Below are positions 36,901 to 47,133 of a stretch of DNA of 64,000 nucleotides, piece after piece. Each line of letters starts with the position of its first letter. Position 1 is the first letter of the stretch. The notes under the pieces are model-generated. The model was not told the DNA's origin. It searched no databases and saw nothing but the letters and a program-made list of their open reading frames with translations. Source of the DNA: Colias croceus (lineage: Eukaryota > Arthropoda > Insecta > Lepidoptera > Pieridae); the NCBI RefSeq assembly GCF_905220415.1, contig NC_059548.1, forward strand, positions 1,428,501 to 1,492,500. Direction: 5' to 3'. A program made the position numbers and the translations under genes.

Positions 36901-39144
36901 GTGATAGAGTAACAGACAGACAGACGGAGTTACTTTCGCATTTATAATATTAAGTATGGAAGCTATTATTTAGTTACATCCGATTTACAATCTCAAAGTT
37001 ATTCACAATTCAACATAGCATTTCTTATGTTTTTCTACATCTAATATTAATTACAACAATAAAAATATTGCTCCAGTCAGCAATCCTTAATAAATTCCCG
37101 TTCAATTTAGAGTAATTTTACCGCGATACAAAAACATGATTGATGTTCAACAATTACTCTTTTCATATTTGGATTAAATTTCAAATTGGATATTGTTATT
37201 TATTGGCATTATGAATAAAAATGTATACGATATTTTATATTTTATTTAATCAAATCTTATAAAAACGTGTTTCTAAATATAATATAACACTATATAATTC
37301 TTTTCTTTTGTATAGAAACTGTTTTTTGGACCGTTGGTAAATACTTAGTTTCTTTATATTGATGTAGTGACGAGCACTTACTAAGTTGAATAATTTAATC
37401 GAATGTTAGATGTAGGTATGCGTTCATGTTTATTAAACCTTTCGCACGAAAAATTCTGAACGGATTCGTCTTTAATATTAACGGGAAATTTTGAATACAA
37501 TGATTATGAATTGAAATATATAGGCCATTTTAATTCAACTTCCAAGCGAGCAAAACCACATGCTTAATCTTGTCACATATCAACCTAAAGTGCCTTCAAT
37601 AATTTAACTTTCCGTACGAGAATTGTCGTCTTATGAATATATATTATTCTCTAGTCTCGCGAAATATACGAAACAATTTATATGAAAATCACAATAACGG
37701 AATGCGCCATATTTTCCCAGGTATGAATACAAAAGCGCATTAGACATCGTTCCAGAATGAGGAACATTCTGGAACGATGTCTAATATAATTATTATAATA
37801 TTGAATAACAATTTCAATTTTATTCGTCGAGCGTGGAAGCCATTTTGTTTGAATTTCAAAGGTCTGTAGAAGTCTTTATAGAGGAAAATGTCCTCTTATA
37901 TTATAGTAATAGGAATTAAACAGTTTCAGACGATGAATATAATAAGTTTTTCTCCAGTAAGAGCCGATTTTTCAATGCTTGGTAAAAATTTACCCGTCCA
38001 ATAAAATAATATGTTCGATATTAAAATGTCACCTGTAAACTGTTATATACGGACAATTACAATACATTTTTTAAATGGTAGTTTAATACGTTATTCGATG
38101 AATAAGTTTTAACCGAGGATTGAAAAATCAGCCCTTAGTCAAATATTACGGGATCTACTTCTATAGATAATACATTAATAATTATATAATATTATGATCG
38201 TCACAAATAATAATCAGTTAATACTAACATAAACATTTTCACATTACTTCAACGTTTCAATTTTAGTATAAACAATAATATTGTTATTCACAATACAAAT
38301 ATTTTTTTTATTAACACGCATTCTTAAACATTCTTATATACTTCTCCATTTCAGGAATCTATTTCTAAAATGCCATTCCTTCCGATACTATTTCGAGCTT
38401 GTTCTTATAGTACCAAATCCTATATTCCCTTTTTCCTTATACCCTTTTACCTCTACTATAAATTTATTAAATTATATGTAATTTGAAGTGATTACTTACG
38501 TCGGAATCTGCCCCTTTGTCTGCCCCGGGACACGTGAACGTGACATATTCGTGGCATCGTTTGTGCACCACGAAACTGCATACTGTAAGGAGAATTAGGT
38601 GTTTAGTGTAAGGCAAAGGTAAACAAAATGTTGATATCTTTAATAATATTATAAAGCTGAAAAGTTTATTTGTTTGAACGCACCGATCTCGGGAACAACT
38701 GGTCTGATTTGAAAAATTCTTTCGGTGTTACATAGCCCATTTATCGAGGCTATAGGCCTATTATTACGCTAAGACCAACAGGAGAGGAGCTCTACGGGTA
38801 AAACCGCGGAGCACAGCTAGTTGTAAATACAATGTATAGTATAAGTAGAATTAGCTGCTGGTTAGTGATAGTAAATTCTGCAATTGATACTGTACGTACA
38901 AAAATTACTGTACAGAAGTCTTGAATATTTTTCTTAGTTTTATGTTATCTATGATTGTGGGTCAATTCGATTTCTTATTATTATGTTATATTGATTGGTC
39001 ATGTATTTGTGTAATAATTAAAAAATTAATAGGATCAAACCCTGCAACAGTTTGAATCTCTGTTTTTTCTTACTGCACTGTTAAAAAATAAAAAAAAGAT
39101 ATTGAAGCTTACCTTGGCACTGGAAGCCTTGTTTACCGAATCCC
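24903..39144 (-). CDS. Pkc53E: Classical (Ca2+/DAG-dependent) protein kinase C, twelve exons, 5' end missing
   Basis: The exons, from 5' to 3', are 39144-39113, 38582-38500, 34892-34781 or 34496-34385 (alternative C1B exons), 30334-30206, 29513-29317, 28796-28479, 28042-27869, 27630-27539, 26981-26615, 25815-25651 and 25055-24903 (TGA stop). All phases agree, giving about 606 residues. Domains in order: the end of C1A (GFGKQGFQC, VHKRCHEYVTFTCPGADKG), C1B, C2 ([20 protein letters not shown], with its Ca2+-binding aspartates), and the kinase. Kinase motifs are GKGSFGKV, AIKILKK, YRDLKLDN, DFGMCKE, the activation loop TTKTFCGTPDYIAPE, the turn motif LTPTDK and the hydrophobic motif FMGFSFLNPEY. 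The C1-C1-C2-kinase order defines classical PKCs, which move to membranes on Ca2+ and diacylglycerol. The tail KHRKDVSNFDKQFT and overall similarity favour Pkc53E over inaC. The pseudosubstrate and first C1A exon lie beyond 64000. The donor after 26615 is a weak GTTTGT. Confidence 0.96.
25088..25275 (-). repeat. '...CTAG' short element, inverted copy with (TACA)n
   Basis: From CTAGATTTCCGCCTGCGGC to ATACATACATACATACAT, with the internal landmarks TTCAAAGAAAAACCCGTTCC and CGGTCCAGTAGTTTATGCGAG. It sits in the last PKC intron, starting 33 bp upstream of the final exon's acceptor. Confidence 0.75.
26170..26300 (-). pseudogene. Reverse-transcriptase relic of a non-LTR retrotransposon
   Basis: On the minus strand the peptide GVPQGSYLGPFLFL is readable, followed by a stop and then NNDI. 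Further on in another frame comes LRDDTIY, where the catalytic box would read (F)ADDT. These are RT palm motifs of jockey/CR1-like LINEs (G-V-P-Q-G-S-x-L-G-P, then N-D-I, then A-D-D). The stop and frameshift show that it is dead. It lies in the PKC intron between the 26615-26981 and 25651-25815 exons, in the same orientation as the gene. Confidence 0.7.
27016..27183. mobile_element. Palindromic MITE, AGAGCTAGC family, copy 1
   Basis: Almost a full palindrome. It starts AGAGCTAGCGCGCAAGAGCA, then CTTTTGTCTCCGCAACTA, then TTTTGTCTCTCCCATCAACT, and the reverse complement fills the right half to GCTAGCTCT. The arms are about 70 bp around a short GC-rich middle. It lies in a PKC intron, and a sister copy is at 29968-30120. 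Confidence 0.85.
27869..28042 (-). CDS. Pkc53E: PKC exon: kinase N-lobe
   Basis: Listed separately because the glycine loop is split by an intron: GKGSFGK ends the 28479-28796 exon and V opens this one. It encodes the ATP-binding lysine in AIKILKKD and the C-helix glutamate region VEKRVLAL, ending CFQTM. It is 58 codons, phase 0 at both ends. Confidence 0.93.
28090..28131 (+). repeat. Repeat end with GGCGGTTAAAAA
   Basis: Second copy of the short block at 24633-24672, in a PKC intron. Confidence 0.45.
28937..29100 (-). repeat. '...CTAG' short element, diverged inverted copy
   Basis: It begins CTAGCGGTCCGCCCCGGCTT, then CGCCCGTGGTACC, and contains TAATCGATTAAGTGGTTTAGG. It is in a PKC intron. 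The 35748-35915 element shares the GAAGCCGGGGCGGACGG end. Confidence 0.65.
29968..30120. mobile_element. Palindromic MITE, AGAGCTAGC family, copy 2
   Basis: It has the same arms as the copy at 27016-27183, with a partly deleted left arm and the middle GTGCGCGCGGTGCGGAGCGAC. It lies in the next PKC intron upstream, ending 86 bp before the 30206 exon boundary. Confidence 0.82.
31495..31652 (+). mobile_element. 3' tail of a non-LTR retrotransposon or SINE
   Basis: It reads CTCCTTGTCCACCAGGTTGT, then GAAGAGATCGCTGTCTGAGC, then GATAAGACCGCCTGTTGTG. It ends GTGCACAATAAAGTATTTTT followed by (TTTG)n. The direct tail repeat is typical of non-LTR insertion ends. It is related to 18550-18705. Confidence 0.72.
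31746..32198. repeat. Tandem duplication, two 227-bp units
   Basis: The units 31746-31972 and 31973-32198 both run from GTGTCTTCCGTGTTTGTTTT to CTGAGACACAGGTA, differing at only a few bases. They are not coding and contain no microsatellite. The near identity points to a recent unequal exchange or slippage inside the PKC intron. Confidence 0.9.
33011..34241. mobile_element. 1.2-kb TIR/foldback-like element with mirrored CTCGAGCGCGTCAGAT motifs
   Basis: The terminal repeats TAGATAGGGAGGCGA (33011-33025) and TCGCCTCCCTATCTA (34227-34241) are perfect 15-bp inverted copies. Inside, CTCGAGCGCGTCAGAT occurs directly at 33188, 33318 and 33456. Inverted or degenerate forms lie at 33919-33928, 34051-34066 and 34191-34205. 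No transposase ORF is present, so it is non-autonomous. The right end lies 144 bp from the alternative C1B exon B. Confidence 0.75.
34385..34496 (-). CDS. Pkc53E: PKC alternative C1B exon B (downstream copy, His at C1 position 22)
   Basis: 112 nt, phase 0 in and phase 1 out, flanked by CAAAG at the acceptor and GTACAT at the donor. It encodes A-A-Y-A-P, HKWNNWTFIAPTFCDHC, then GSMLHGLAHQGYKCG. The next exon supplies the rest of the finger. The C1 ligands H1, C14 and C17 are in place, and Pro11, Gly23 and Gln27 are kept. Position 22 is histidine, where the other exon has tyrosine. It can only replace exon A (34781-34892): using both gives a TAA near the end of this exon, and using neither gives a TGA at once in the next exon. 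Codon use is more AT-rich than in exon A. It could be a decaying duplicate, but it has no stop or frameshift. Confidence 0.85.
34539..34633 (-). repeat. Interspersed repeat with AAGAAGTTTCACTTCT core, copy 4
   Basis: Inverted full-length match to 17783-17877, inserted between the two alternative C1B exons, 42 bp upstream of exon B's acceptor. A bare core, AAAGAAGTTTCACTTCAAG, recurs at 34667-34685. Confidence 0.8.
34781..34892 (-). CDS. Pkc53E: PKC alternative C1B exon A (upstream copy, Tyr at C1 position 22)
   Basis: 112 nt, phase 0 in and phase 1 out, acceptor CCACAACAG and donor GTACTC. It encodes D-T-R-T-R, HNFKSCTYSSPTFCDHC, then GSLLYGLLHQGLKCQ. This is the ordinary classical-PKC C1B finger, with Pro11, Tyr22 and Gln27 for phorbol ester and diacylglycerol binding. 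Codons are GC-rich at third positions, like the rest of the gene. It is the exon I would take as the default form. Confidence 0.93.
35260..35336 (-). repeat. tRNA-like Pol III unit, copy 2 (Ser-GGA-like)
   Basis: Nearly identical to 9834-9909, including the A box, B box and acceptor arm. It has one inserted base after the anticodon arm and one change in the D-arm. The flanks are shared too: TTTATAAAGAATA(T/G)AAAAA on one side and GCAATCGAATTTATTCTATT on the other, so the repeated unit is about 150 bp. Confidence 0.7.
35748..35915 (+). repeat. '...CTAG' short element with (GTAT)n
   Basis: It begins ATCTATACTAATATTAAAGA, carries GTATGTATGTATGTATGG and CTGGACCGATTTTGATGAAA, and ends GGCGAAGCCGGGGCGGACGG-CTAG. 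Confidence 0.8.
36718..36958 (-). repeat. '...CTAG' short element, inverted, full-length
   Basis: CTAGCTTACCACCCGCGGC through GTCAAAGAAAAAACCCGC and TTCCCGGGGTAATAAGTAGC to AGACAGACAGACGGAGTTAC and ATTTATAATATTAAGTATGG. Sister copies are 47768-48000 and 55996-56135. Confidence 0.85.
37739..37785. repeat. Perfect 21-bp inverted repeat with 5-nt loop
   Basis: ATTAGACATCGTTCCAGAAT plus G, loop AGGAA, then the exact reverse complement. It codes for nothing and lies in a PKC intron. Confidence 0.85.
37971..38134. mobile_element. Harbinger-like MITE, GGCCGATTTTTCAATCC family, copy 1
   Basis: It starts GAGCCGATTTTTCAATGCTT and ends TTTTAACCGAGGATTGAAAA-ATCAGCCC. The middle block ATACGGACAATTACAATACA is shared with copies at 46320-46502 and 62427-62600. 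Confidence 0.85.
38660..38822 (+). repeat. Short element of the 'CCCATTTATCGAGG' subfamily, copy 1
   Basis: GAAAAGTTTATTTGTTTGAA, then TAGCCCATTTATCGAGGCTA, then ACGCTAAGACCAACAGGAG and GGTAAAACCGCGGAGCACAG-CTAG. Related copies are 41630-41878, 51120-51304 and a scrap at 40470-40560. Confidence 0.8.
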
Positions 39145-39770
39145 CTGAAACAAACAAAAAACATTATTAGTTTATTTCAATAACAAAGTCTTTAAAGATA
39201 AAATGTATTTATTTAGTTATAGTAAGAAGTTTTACACCCAGATTGCTGTGAGCTGGTGTCAGGAAGATAATTTGTATGTATTGATAAAGAAAGATTGTTT
39301 TTAGTTTTAATTGTATATATTAATTATGAAAATAATAATAAAAGTCACGATCCACATTTTTAATAAATTCTATTTCTAGATTATGCATTCTAAGTATTAT
39401 TAATAAATGGAATTATAAAAATAACCCAAAAGGCGTAAACAAGTTTTAATGACCTAAAGAAGCTCAAATCCGCAGAAAGGTACTCTCAAGTAAACATAAT
39501 TTTTCTGCATCTTAAACGTAGACCGCCAAATACATTTCCATATTTCTTAAAGAAACCCTAACGTACGTGTGATGGAAAAACGATATTGCAAAATAAATTG
39601 AGAATCGATTGAATCTATTCCTGACGCAAATTGAATATGCGTTGCAGTCATTTGAAACGACAACTCTGCAAAATACATCTCGTACAGAATGAATTTACCG
39701 CAAGACATTTATAATAAGATGCAGGAAAAATCCTAGTTACCCCTACCGCGAGTTCTTGATTTTAAATATA

Positions 39771-39945
39771 CGCTCTACACAATGGGCAACGTTGGCCCAA
39801 CAAAATACAAATGCTCGTCGATGTTTGCCGCCATTAAGGTGATTATGAATAAACAATAAACATGTACAATGCCGACCACAGACATTTAGGCCCTCAGCCA
39901 CACTATCGTGATTCTACTCGCCTAACGCTGCCCATTGTGAAGAGG
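39771..39945. mobile_element. Small TIR element
   Basis: CTCTACACAATGGGCAACGTT at the left answers AACGCTGCCCATTGTGAAGAG at the right, with three mismatches in 21. The interior has a long GCC-rich patch and no ORF. Confidence 0.55.
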
Positions 39946-41629
39946 GCCCATTACATTAGTACTCGTGCTTCAAAATGAATCGAATGTAAACGTCACTGGT
40001 TATTTTATCACGATATTCCTTTGTATTTGATTTTAGTATATAGTAGCTGTAATAAAATTAAAATAAAACATTGAATGTTGTAGTTGCGCTCAATATTGTA
40101 TCAATTGTTGTCATAATTACAATAATATAATGCCAAACGAGTGTGCAACAAGATCGAGTACACCATGAGATTCATTCGAGTTTCCGTCGTAGTGGTTACG
40201 CTGGCATAGAACCAAATCCCTAGTAGATGGAATGTAATTTATAACGCACTTCAATTCCTCGTTACCTGCTCTACCGCGTCTCATGATACTTTGAATACAT
40301 CAAATTGGCATATATTTATGGTCTGCATTTTCATTTGACAATTTGGCTGGTGATACAAACGAAATACGTACATTTTATGTATTAGGATGTGTTGCTAAAT
40401 CCAATAGTTCATTCTGTTCATATATTTGTGAAAAATGAATGATGTTAAAAGAAATATAAGACTGTTATGCCCCGTGGTTTTACCCGAATTGTTCCGTTCC
40501 TATTGCAGGTCTTAGTGTGACTATATAGCCTTCCTCGATAAATGGACTCTCAAACTGTGAAATAATATTTTTTAACAGTACCAGCTTCGTTGTCAACTTT
40601 AGTGGAATTTTAATATAACCTTTATTCTATTCCCAAAATAAAAATATGACACATGCCTGAACTAAACTTCCGTTAAAATTTGTCAATATGTTTCGGACGT
40701 TAGCCGGATCACAGATAAGAGATATACTAAAACCGTAAGATAATAAGATATGATATTCTTTTAATAATATTGTCACATGTATCCAATTTAATACCTACTT
40801 TAAGTCTTACGATTAATTTTATTTTGATCCTTAAATAATCATAATGAAAACCGCATAAATCATTGTTAGATCTGATTAACCGAATTCCATTATATTCCCC
40901 AAATTAGAATCCAAAATTAAATATCGTTAAACCTTAACAAAGTAACGTAGCAACAATTTATGATGAAAATATCAAGAGACGCAAATATAAGACTTCCCCG
41001 GGGACAGAACGAGAAATTAATATCAAAAGGAATATGAATGAAGTCGTCTCGAGTTACGTTTATTTTATAAAAAATTGCTACAAATACGTATTTCTTAAAG
41101 GGAATTATTTAATGCCCTCATACTCCGGGGATTCAATTATTATGGAAATTTATCCGTTCGCTGTATATTTACGCAGCTATAAAATAAATTCTTTTACATT
41201 TAAATATATTAATGACTTAACACGATAGAGAAGATAATAAAAATTAGCTAAAATCGTTTTACCAAGTGGGTAAAATTTCTCTTTGAATACCTAATTTTTA
41301 AAGATACCGTTTCTTACAAAAACTCTGATTTATTCTGGTTTATCTCTATGTTAGTATTAATTGCGGATTTAATTAAGATTCAGATGCTATTAAGCATGAA
41401 AATACACTTATAGCATATTTGCTTAGTGTATCTTAATTCTATTTATTGAATTAATGTTGAATTAGCATTATACATACGTCATCTGAGACTCGTAATATCG
41501 GTATGAGACGATAAATATGTGTTTATATTCTAAACAAAAATAGACACATGAATAACCCGAAATCAATAAAAAAGAGATAGAAATAAACCCTTCATTGGAA
41601 CATAAATATCTTCAACATAAATCTATACC

Positions 41630-41878
41630 TACTAAGATTATAAAACTGAACGCGCTAACTGGTCCGATTTGAAAAATTATTTCAGTGTCGGATAGCCCAT
41701 TTATCGAGGAAGGCTATAGATAGCAGTTAGTTCCTATCTTTTATACAAACCATTTGTTCTTCACTGTCTACAGATTATATTGTACTTTGATGTTTAATGA
41801 AAATCATCACGCTAAGACGAACAGAAGCAGTATCTAACTATCTACCACTCGGGTGAAACTGCAGTGCGTTACTAGTTT
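41630..41878 (+). repeat. 'CCCATTTATCGAGG' short element with an internal insertion
   Basis: The element is interrupted after GGAAGGCTATAG by about 85 bp beginning AGCAGTTAGTTCCTATCTTT. That block is found again by itself at 42495-42567. The element then resumes at ATCATCACGCTAAGACGAAC. Confidence 0.65.
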
Positions 41879-42494
41879 AGTATAGAACTGAAAAAAACAG
41901 CATTATTCATCTCTATATTCATTTTTACCGAAACCACAATAGCGTTAACAAAAGGTATTGTTTCAATGGAGCAGCAGTTTTACAAAATAAATATTTTTTT
42001 ACAGTACCGCTGTATTGTAAACGCGAGCGAGTAGAGCCGCGGGTAAAATCAATATAGAACACAGTGATATATTGCAAATCTCATTGTTATATATTTTGCT
42101 GTTTGAGTTCTCATATTGTGGTCATGAATGATGAAGCGGCCATTTTGTTTTGCAAATTTGTATGAGTTCTATGATTATCACATATTCTTTGAATAACGAT
42201 TATCTGTTGTTTATTGAAAATGGAAAAAAATTATTTCATTAAATAATTTCCATTTTCATATTTGAATTTCAATTTCCACAAAAACTACATTTATTTTCTA
42301 TGGAAATACGTCACATTGGGTAAAGGGGTAAAAGTGTTAGCATATAGAAGATTGGAACGTATCTTTATCTAGCAAATTACAGCAGGTCCTTATAACGTAA
42401 GTCTGCCTTTTTAACAATTCGAATAAAATAATGTAGTGTATACCACATCCATACGTCGCCGGTAAAAATAAGAGCGGCGGATAAAAAGCGTTAG

Positions 42495-42567
42495 GTAGCA
42501 GTTAGTTCCTATCTTTTAAACAAAGCATTTGTTCTTCACTGTCTACAGATTACTTTGATGTTTAACC
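42495..42567 (+). repeat. Second copy of the AGCAGTTAGTTCCTATC block
   Basis: AGCAGTTAGTTCCTATCTTT through CATTTGTTCTTCACTGTCTA to TTTGATGTTTAA, matching 41719-41802 with an 11-base gap. Confidence 0.7.
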
Positions 42568-43609
42568 AAAAATGCATCTTTTCCCCACCACCACTTCAAG
42601 ATCATAACACTCCATCAAAAATTAGATTGAACAACAAATAAATTTCCAAAATAGCCTATCAATCATATCCACCGGTGGCCACAAAAACGGGAACAATCCG
42701 CTAGCTACATATCAACGTCGGATGTCCCATAAAATTACCACGCATTGTTCAGTTCAGGTTATATTAATAAAATGGCAAGTATAATAATATTAGTCGACAT
42801 TATTAACACCGGCGCGTTTGGCTTCTCTCCAATTGTTTCACTATTCCGATAATTTCTCGGGAGCATTAAAATTTCAATCCGATGCTGCGATCGCGATATA
42901 ATCGTTGATACAAAGTGACGATAAATTTTATTTATTCATTATATATTGATGATAATGTTTTTAGTTTAAAATACTTTAGTTTTAAACGTAATTGATTGGT
43001 ATAACAATTTCTAATTTATAAATAAAATAAGCTAAATAGACCACACATATTGCTGAGTCATGAACGATAAATTATCTTGTCATAATAAATATGTACATTT
43101 TCTCATTGAATTCTATATTACAAATATTATAAGGCAATGCTATAAACGTAGATATATATCAAATATCTGCTTCTACTGTAGACAAATTAATATTTAATAC
43201 CAGTAGAGAAGAGTCACAAAAAAAATTCAATTTATTTGCACTTTAATGTGATCTAAATGATAAATGAAAATTGATAATTCAGTGTAGTTTCAATCAATTT
43301 CCTACCTTCCTATGCACATTTCCTACTATACGCCATCTGACGAACCATCAGCTCGATTGCCATGCAGAGCGGGCATAAAATAAAAAAAGTCTTTTTTTTT
43401 ATTTTAAAGTAATAGAATTAATTAGGCAGTATTGGTTACCCTGTAAGGATTTACCCTGTATTAAGGAAAGCTGTATCCCTGCAGTCGAATCAAATTGAGC
43501 TGACTATAAGCTGTTTCCAATTGATTCTGAATCAAACAATCCTTAACCTGCACTGCATCTAAAACACCACTTACACGCAAATATGCTCACGATTCTAATA
43601 ACAAAATGT

Positions 43610-43795
43610 AAGGTACTTCTCATTGCAATTTGATCCTTAATTCTAAACGATAAAGTATACAATTGATTACAGTTCTAACTCGCAGACATCTCCAGACATG
43701 TAAGGGACTCGTAATTGCAAATTAATCCGTAACTATCGACGATAAAGTACACAATTGAATGCAGTTACAATTCGCAGACGTCTTGGCAGAGGCCA
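43610..43795. repeat. Degenerate tandem duplication, about 94-bp unit
   Basis: Two successive units share ATTGCAA(T/A)TT(G/A)ATCC, CGATAAAGTA(T/C)ACAATTGA and CGCAGAC(A/G)TCT. They are about 75-80% alike by eye, so the duplication is old. Confidence 0.7.
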
Positions 43796-46319
43796 CGCGA
43801 TAAATCCCCATTTGTTTCAGATATCTCATTAACTATACGTGTAAATTATCTTCGTATGACATCATTTTTAAGGTGTTTTCATTGTGACTTTAATCTAGCG
43901 TGGAATGTGACTAATTTATTGCATTGTTAGAATTGCTCTTTGAAGATTGTATCAACGTGAAATATAATATGTTTCCGGCCAAGTCCCGAATTTAATTTTT
44001 TAATCAATATGTGAAGTATTTTGTTTGTTTACTATTTTGTTATCAGTATAGGTAGGAATGAGGTTCAGGTAAGATAGTGTTTTGCGTGGGAGTCTTTAAA
44101 CTTACTACCCTAATTCCGTATCCAAATCTAAACTAATCTTTCCAATAGTAAATAACCATTACCATAAAGATATGAAATCGCTATTAAAACAAGTTTTGCA
44201 CAAAGAAACTGTTCAGTTATAGAGCGATATTAAAAGCCAAAAGACTTTATTGAGCCTTTGGTAAGAACGTTGCGTTCTGGAATATGCTTTGTGTAATAAC
44301 CGATTTACCCTTTGAATTTTCGTAGGATAGAAAGATTTTTCTTCAATATGATTTTACCATATTTTCTATATCTATTTCTATTTCTGCGTCAGATAGACAG
44401 TTATTTCTTTGCGCTCTGTTATGTCCGTACTCTGTACGCTAACATGGTCACCCTATATCCTTTTCGCTTGTTCAGCATTTCTCTACATTCCTGGCCATTT
44501 CCATATCATCCAAGTTCAGTCTATCTCCATATTGCAATTCCGACGGACGGCTGTCTTATAAAATATACTATTTTTTTAAAAAGCCTTCTTCAGAGGGTCT
44601 CATAACAGGTCCATCTAGTATATCTGCCTATCTCCATCCTTCCTTCCAGCGGAAGCGACCTTTGTACTAAGTAAAGAGTTTTTTTTAAGAACAGTACAGA
44701 CAGTAAAAAGCTAATGCAAAGAGAAATTTCATAAATATTAACAATATTTCAATTCTATGCAAAAACGGGATCGCTCTAAAACAATATTAAACTATGTTAC
44801 GACTCACGACGGTTTTATTGCTAGTGATAAAGTTTTTTCTATTGAATTTCGTTCCATACTGATCAACTGGTGGCTTCACATATTGTATTATAATAAATTC
44901 TTTCGACAAATATGCCTTTTATATGAAACAACGAACTTATCATTCCAAAATGTGTATAGGTATGTTATTTAACAAAAATAAATGAGAAGATCCACTAAGA
45001 ATTAAAAGTATATAAAAAGCTGTAACCCACGGTGACACGCGTGGAACACGGGTAAAAAACTCGATATGCTAACATAGAATATAATCGAACTGTGTACTAA
45101 ATTTCATGTATATCCGAGCAGCCCTAATTACCTAAAAGAGTAACAACCATTCATCCTCAAACGTTCACATCTATTTACTAAGACGTACTAAAACTCTACC
45201 TTCAAGAAAATCGACAAATTTTTCATTATACCACCGTATACATTATTCTATTTTAAATTGTTTTCAATCTTTCACACTGTCTGTCTGTCACATTACAGTA
45301 AAACGCGTTGTGAATAGCGCCCGGTTGTACCGCTTTGAGACAAACTTTACGAATGAGATAGACGTGGCCACAATACTGATATTCGTACTAACACTGAACG
45401 TGGATGAATATCGTGGGAGCTTGCGGCTGATGAATAGACAGGCATTTGTTTTACACTTAAATAGAAAATGTTCAAGTCATTTAAGCTAATTGTATTTGGC
45501 TCGAATACCTATTATGGTAACTACGTCCTCTCTATTCTAATTATGTTCAAAGTTTATAGATAGGACACCGAGAATATCGATGCAAACTTATCCTGTCCAA
45601 AATTAATAAAAAAAATATTCACACAGCACCCTGTAAGTACCAAAGTAAGTAACAAAATAATCAAGAACAATCCACGAAAATATAAAAAAAATCTCAGTAT
45701 TCCAAAGCCACGAAAATTTAAAATATTCAGTATTGAATTCTACCAAAACATAATACATCTCGAAAAATTTCCTCATCATTCACATTTCTCCTCATATTCA
45801 CGTTACCCCAAGATCTTTACCCGACTCAATTACTATAAATTCCACTACTAGAAAAACTCGAAGCAATTGTTTCCATACAATACCAATCAATGAGCAATGA
45901 GGTCCAGTAAATCGCAGGGCGCCGGGAGGTCCGTAATCAGCAAGGCTCTTATCGTCAACTGGATTTCAACCATAATGTAGGAGCTGAGTACGCTTTTAGT
46001 TTAAACGATTTGTTTCTGAAATGGTGTTATTGTTTTAGTGGTAAGTGAAAGATAATAGAGGTAATAATATTTACGATAGTACCTACGCTTAACATATCGA
46101 TAATTTTTTGTGAAGTGCAAGTGTACATCACCCAATTACCGAGTATAATTTTTAAAAGTTAAAAGGATATACATTGGAGTTATATTAGTTTATATAAGAT
46201 TAACTCTGCCATACTTTGCTAATACAATATTTTATAAGACTTTTTTCATGAAACTCGCAAATTTATTGTTTACTGAAAGAGCGGCAACGTATTACCAAAA
46301 GGTCATATGTATTTACTTA

Positions 46320-46502
46320 GGGCCGATTTTTCAATCCTTGGTTAAAATTTATCCGTCCAATAAAGTATTAATTACATGAACATTTTAAAATGTCACCTGT
46401 AAACTATCAAATAGGTACGGACAATTACAATACATTTTTGAAATGGTAGTTTAATACGTTATTCGATGAATAAGTTTTAACCGAGGATTGAAAAATCTGC
46501 CC
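46320..46502. mobile_element. Harbinger-like MITE, GGCCGATTTTTCAATCC family, copy 2
   Basis: GGGCCGATTTTTCAATCCTT to AAAAATCTGCCC, flanked on both sides by TTA (46317-46319 and 46503-46505). A 3-bp TTA/TAA target duplication is the mark of PIF/Harbinger elements. Confidence 0.87.
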
Positions 46503-46831
46503 TTAATATAATACTTTTAATATAATCAAGTAATAAGGAAAACAAAATCATATAACAATTACAGTTTCATTAGACTAGCTTATTCATACAATTAAGGTAG
46601 CATTCAATTCAAAGAAAACAACTCGTATACATTTCTAATTTGTATGAATGAAACGCGTAATTATACGCTTCAAGCCAAGTACCCTCCACCTGTCTCAGCA
46701 TTCTTTGCGAACTTATCACAATTCATTACTCGCCTTATTACCAGCCTGGATCGTTGGCGAGAAAAGTACTCGTCTCAAATATTTCATTAAACCCTCCACC
46801 GTCTCTTACGCCTCTGAGCATCGTTCAGTGA

Positions 46832-46889
46832 ATTCTCTACACGATTGTACTGTACTTCAACGGTGTTGGAGTACAGTCGTGTAGAGAAT
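46832..46889. repeat. 58-nt hairpin, pre-miRNA-like
   Basis: ATTCTCTACACGATTGTAC (46832-46850) pairs with GTACAGTCGTGTAGAGAAT (46871-46889) with one G-U. Further in, CTTCAAC pairs with GTTGGAG across a GGT loop, leaving a 4-nt bulge. It could equally be a MITE relic. Confidence 0.6.
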
Positions 46890-46945
46890 GGAGTCGAGGA
46901 TATTTTAACGAATGACTGTGGGAAACGCTCGCTAAGCATTACGAC

Positions 46946-47133
46946 TAAAGGTAAGGCCGCACTAGGCGTTTACTGCGCGGTAGCGTAGTAACACGACGCG
47001 ACACAGCTTAATATTCTTTCTATGAAATTGTATGAAGTATAACGTAATACGCTACACTGAAAATACGCGTCACGGCCGGATTTGACCAATCACCAAATGT
47101 CGCGTAGTTACGTCTAGTGCGGTCGGACCTTTA
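46946..47133. mobile_element. MITE with about 30-bp TIRs, TAAAGGT...CCGCACTAG family
   Basis: TAAAGGTAAGGCCGCACTAG at the left and CTAGTGCGGTCGGACCTTTA at the right are imperfect inverted copies. They extend inward through (A/G)CG-T-TACT(G/A)CGCG. Confidence 0.75.

Larger units (their letters stand above)
34893..38499 (-). other. PKC intron between C1A and C1B exons
   Basis: About 3.6 kb with a tRNA-like repeat, two '...CTAG' short elements, a perfect hairpin and a MITE, each listed separately. No gene is seen. Confidence 0.6.

Noticed and set aside
44312..44605. 97-codon plus-strand frame with hydrophobic residues
   Set aside because: Phe/Leu/Tyr richness is expected from AT-rich non-coding DNA. 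There is no splice context, and it lies in a large intron.
46648..46884. 78-codon plus-strand frame
   Set aside because: It runs into the 46832-46889 hairpin and resembles no family; likely chance.
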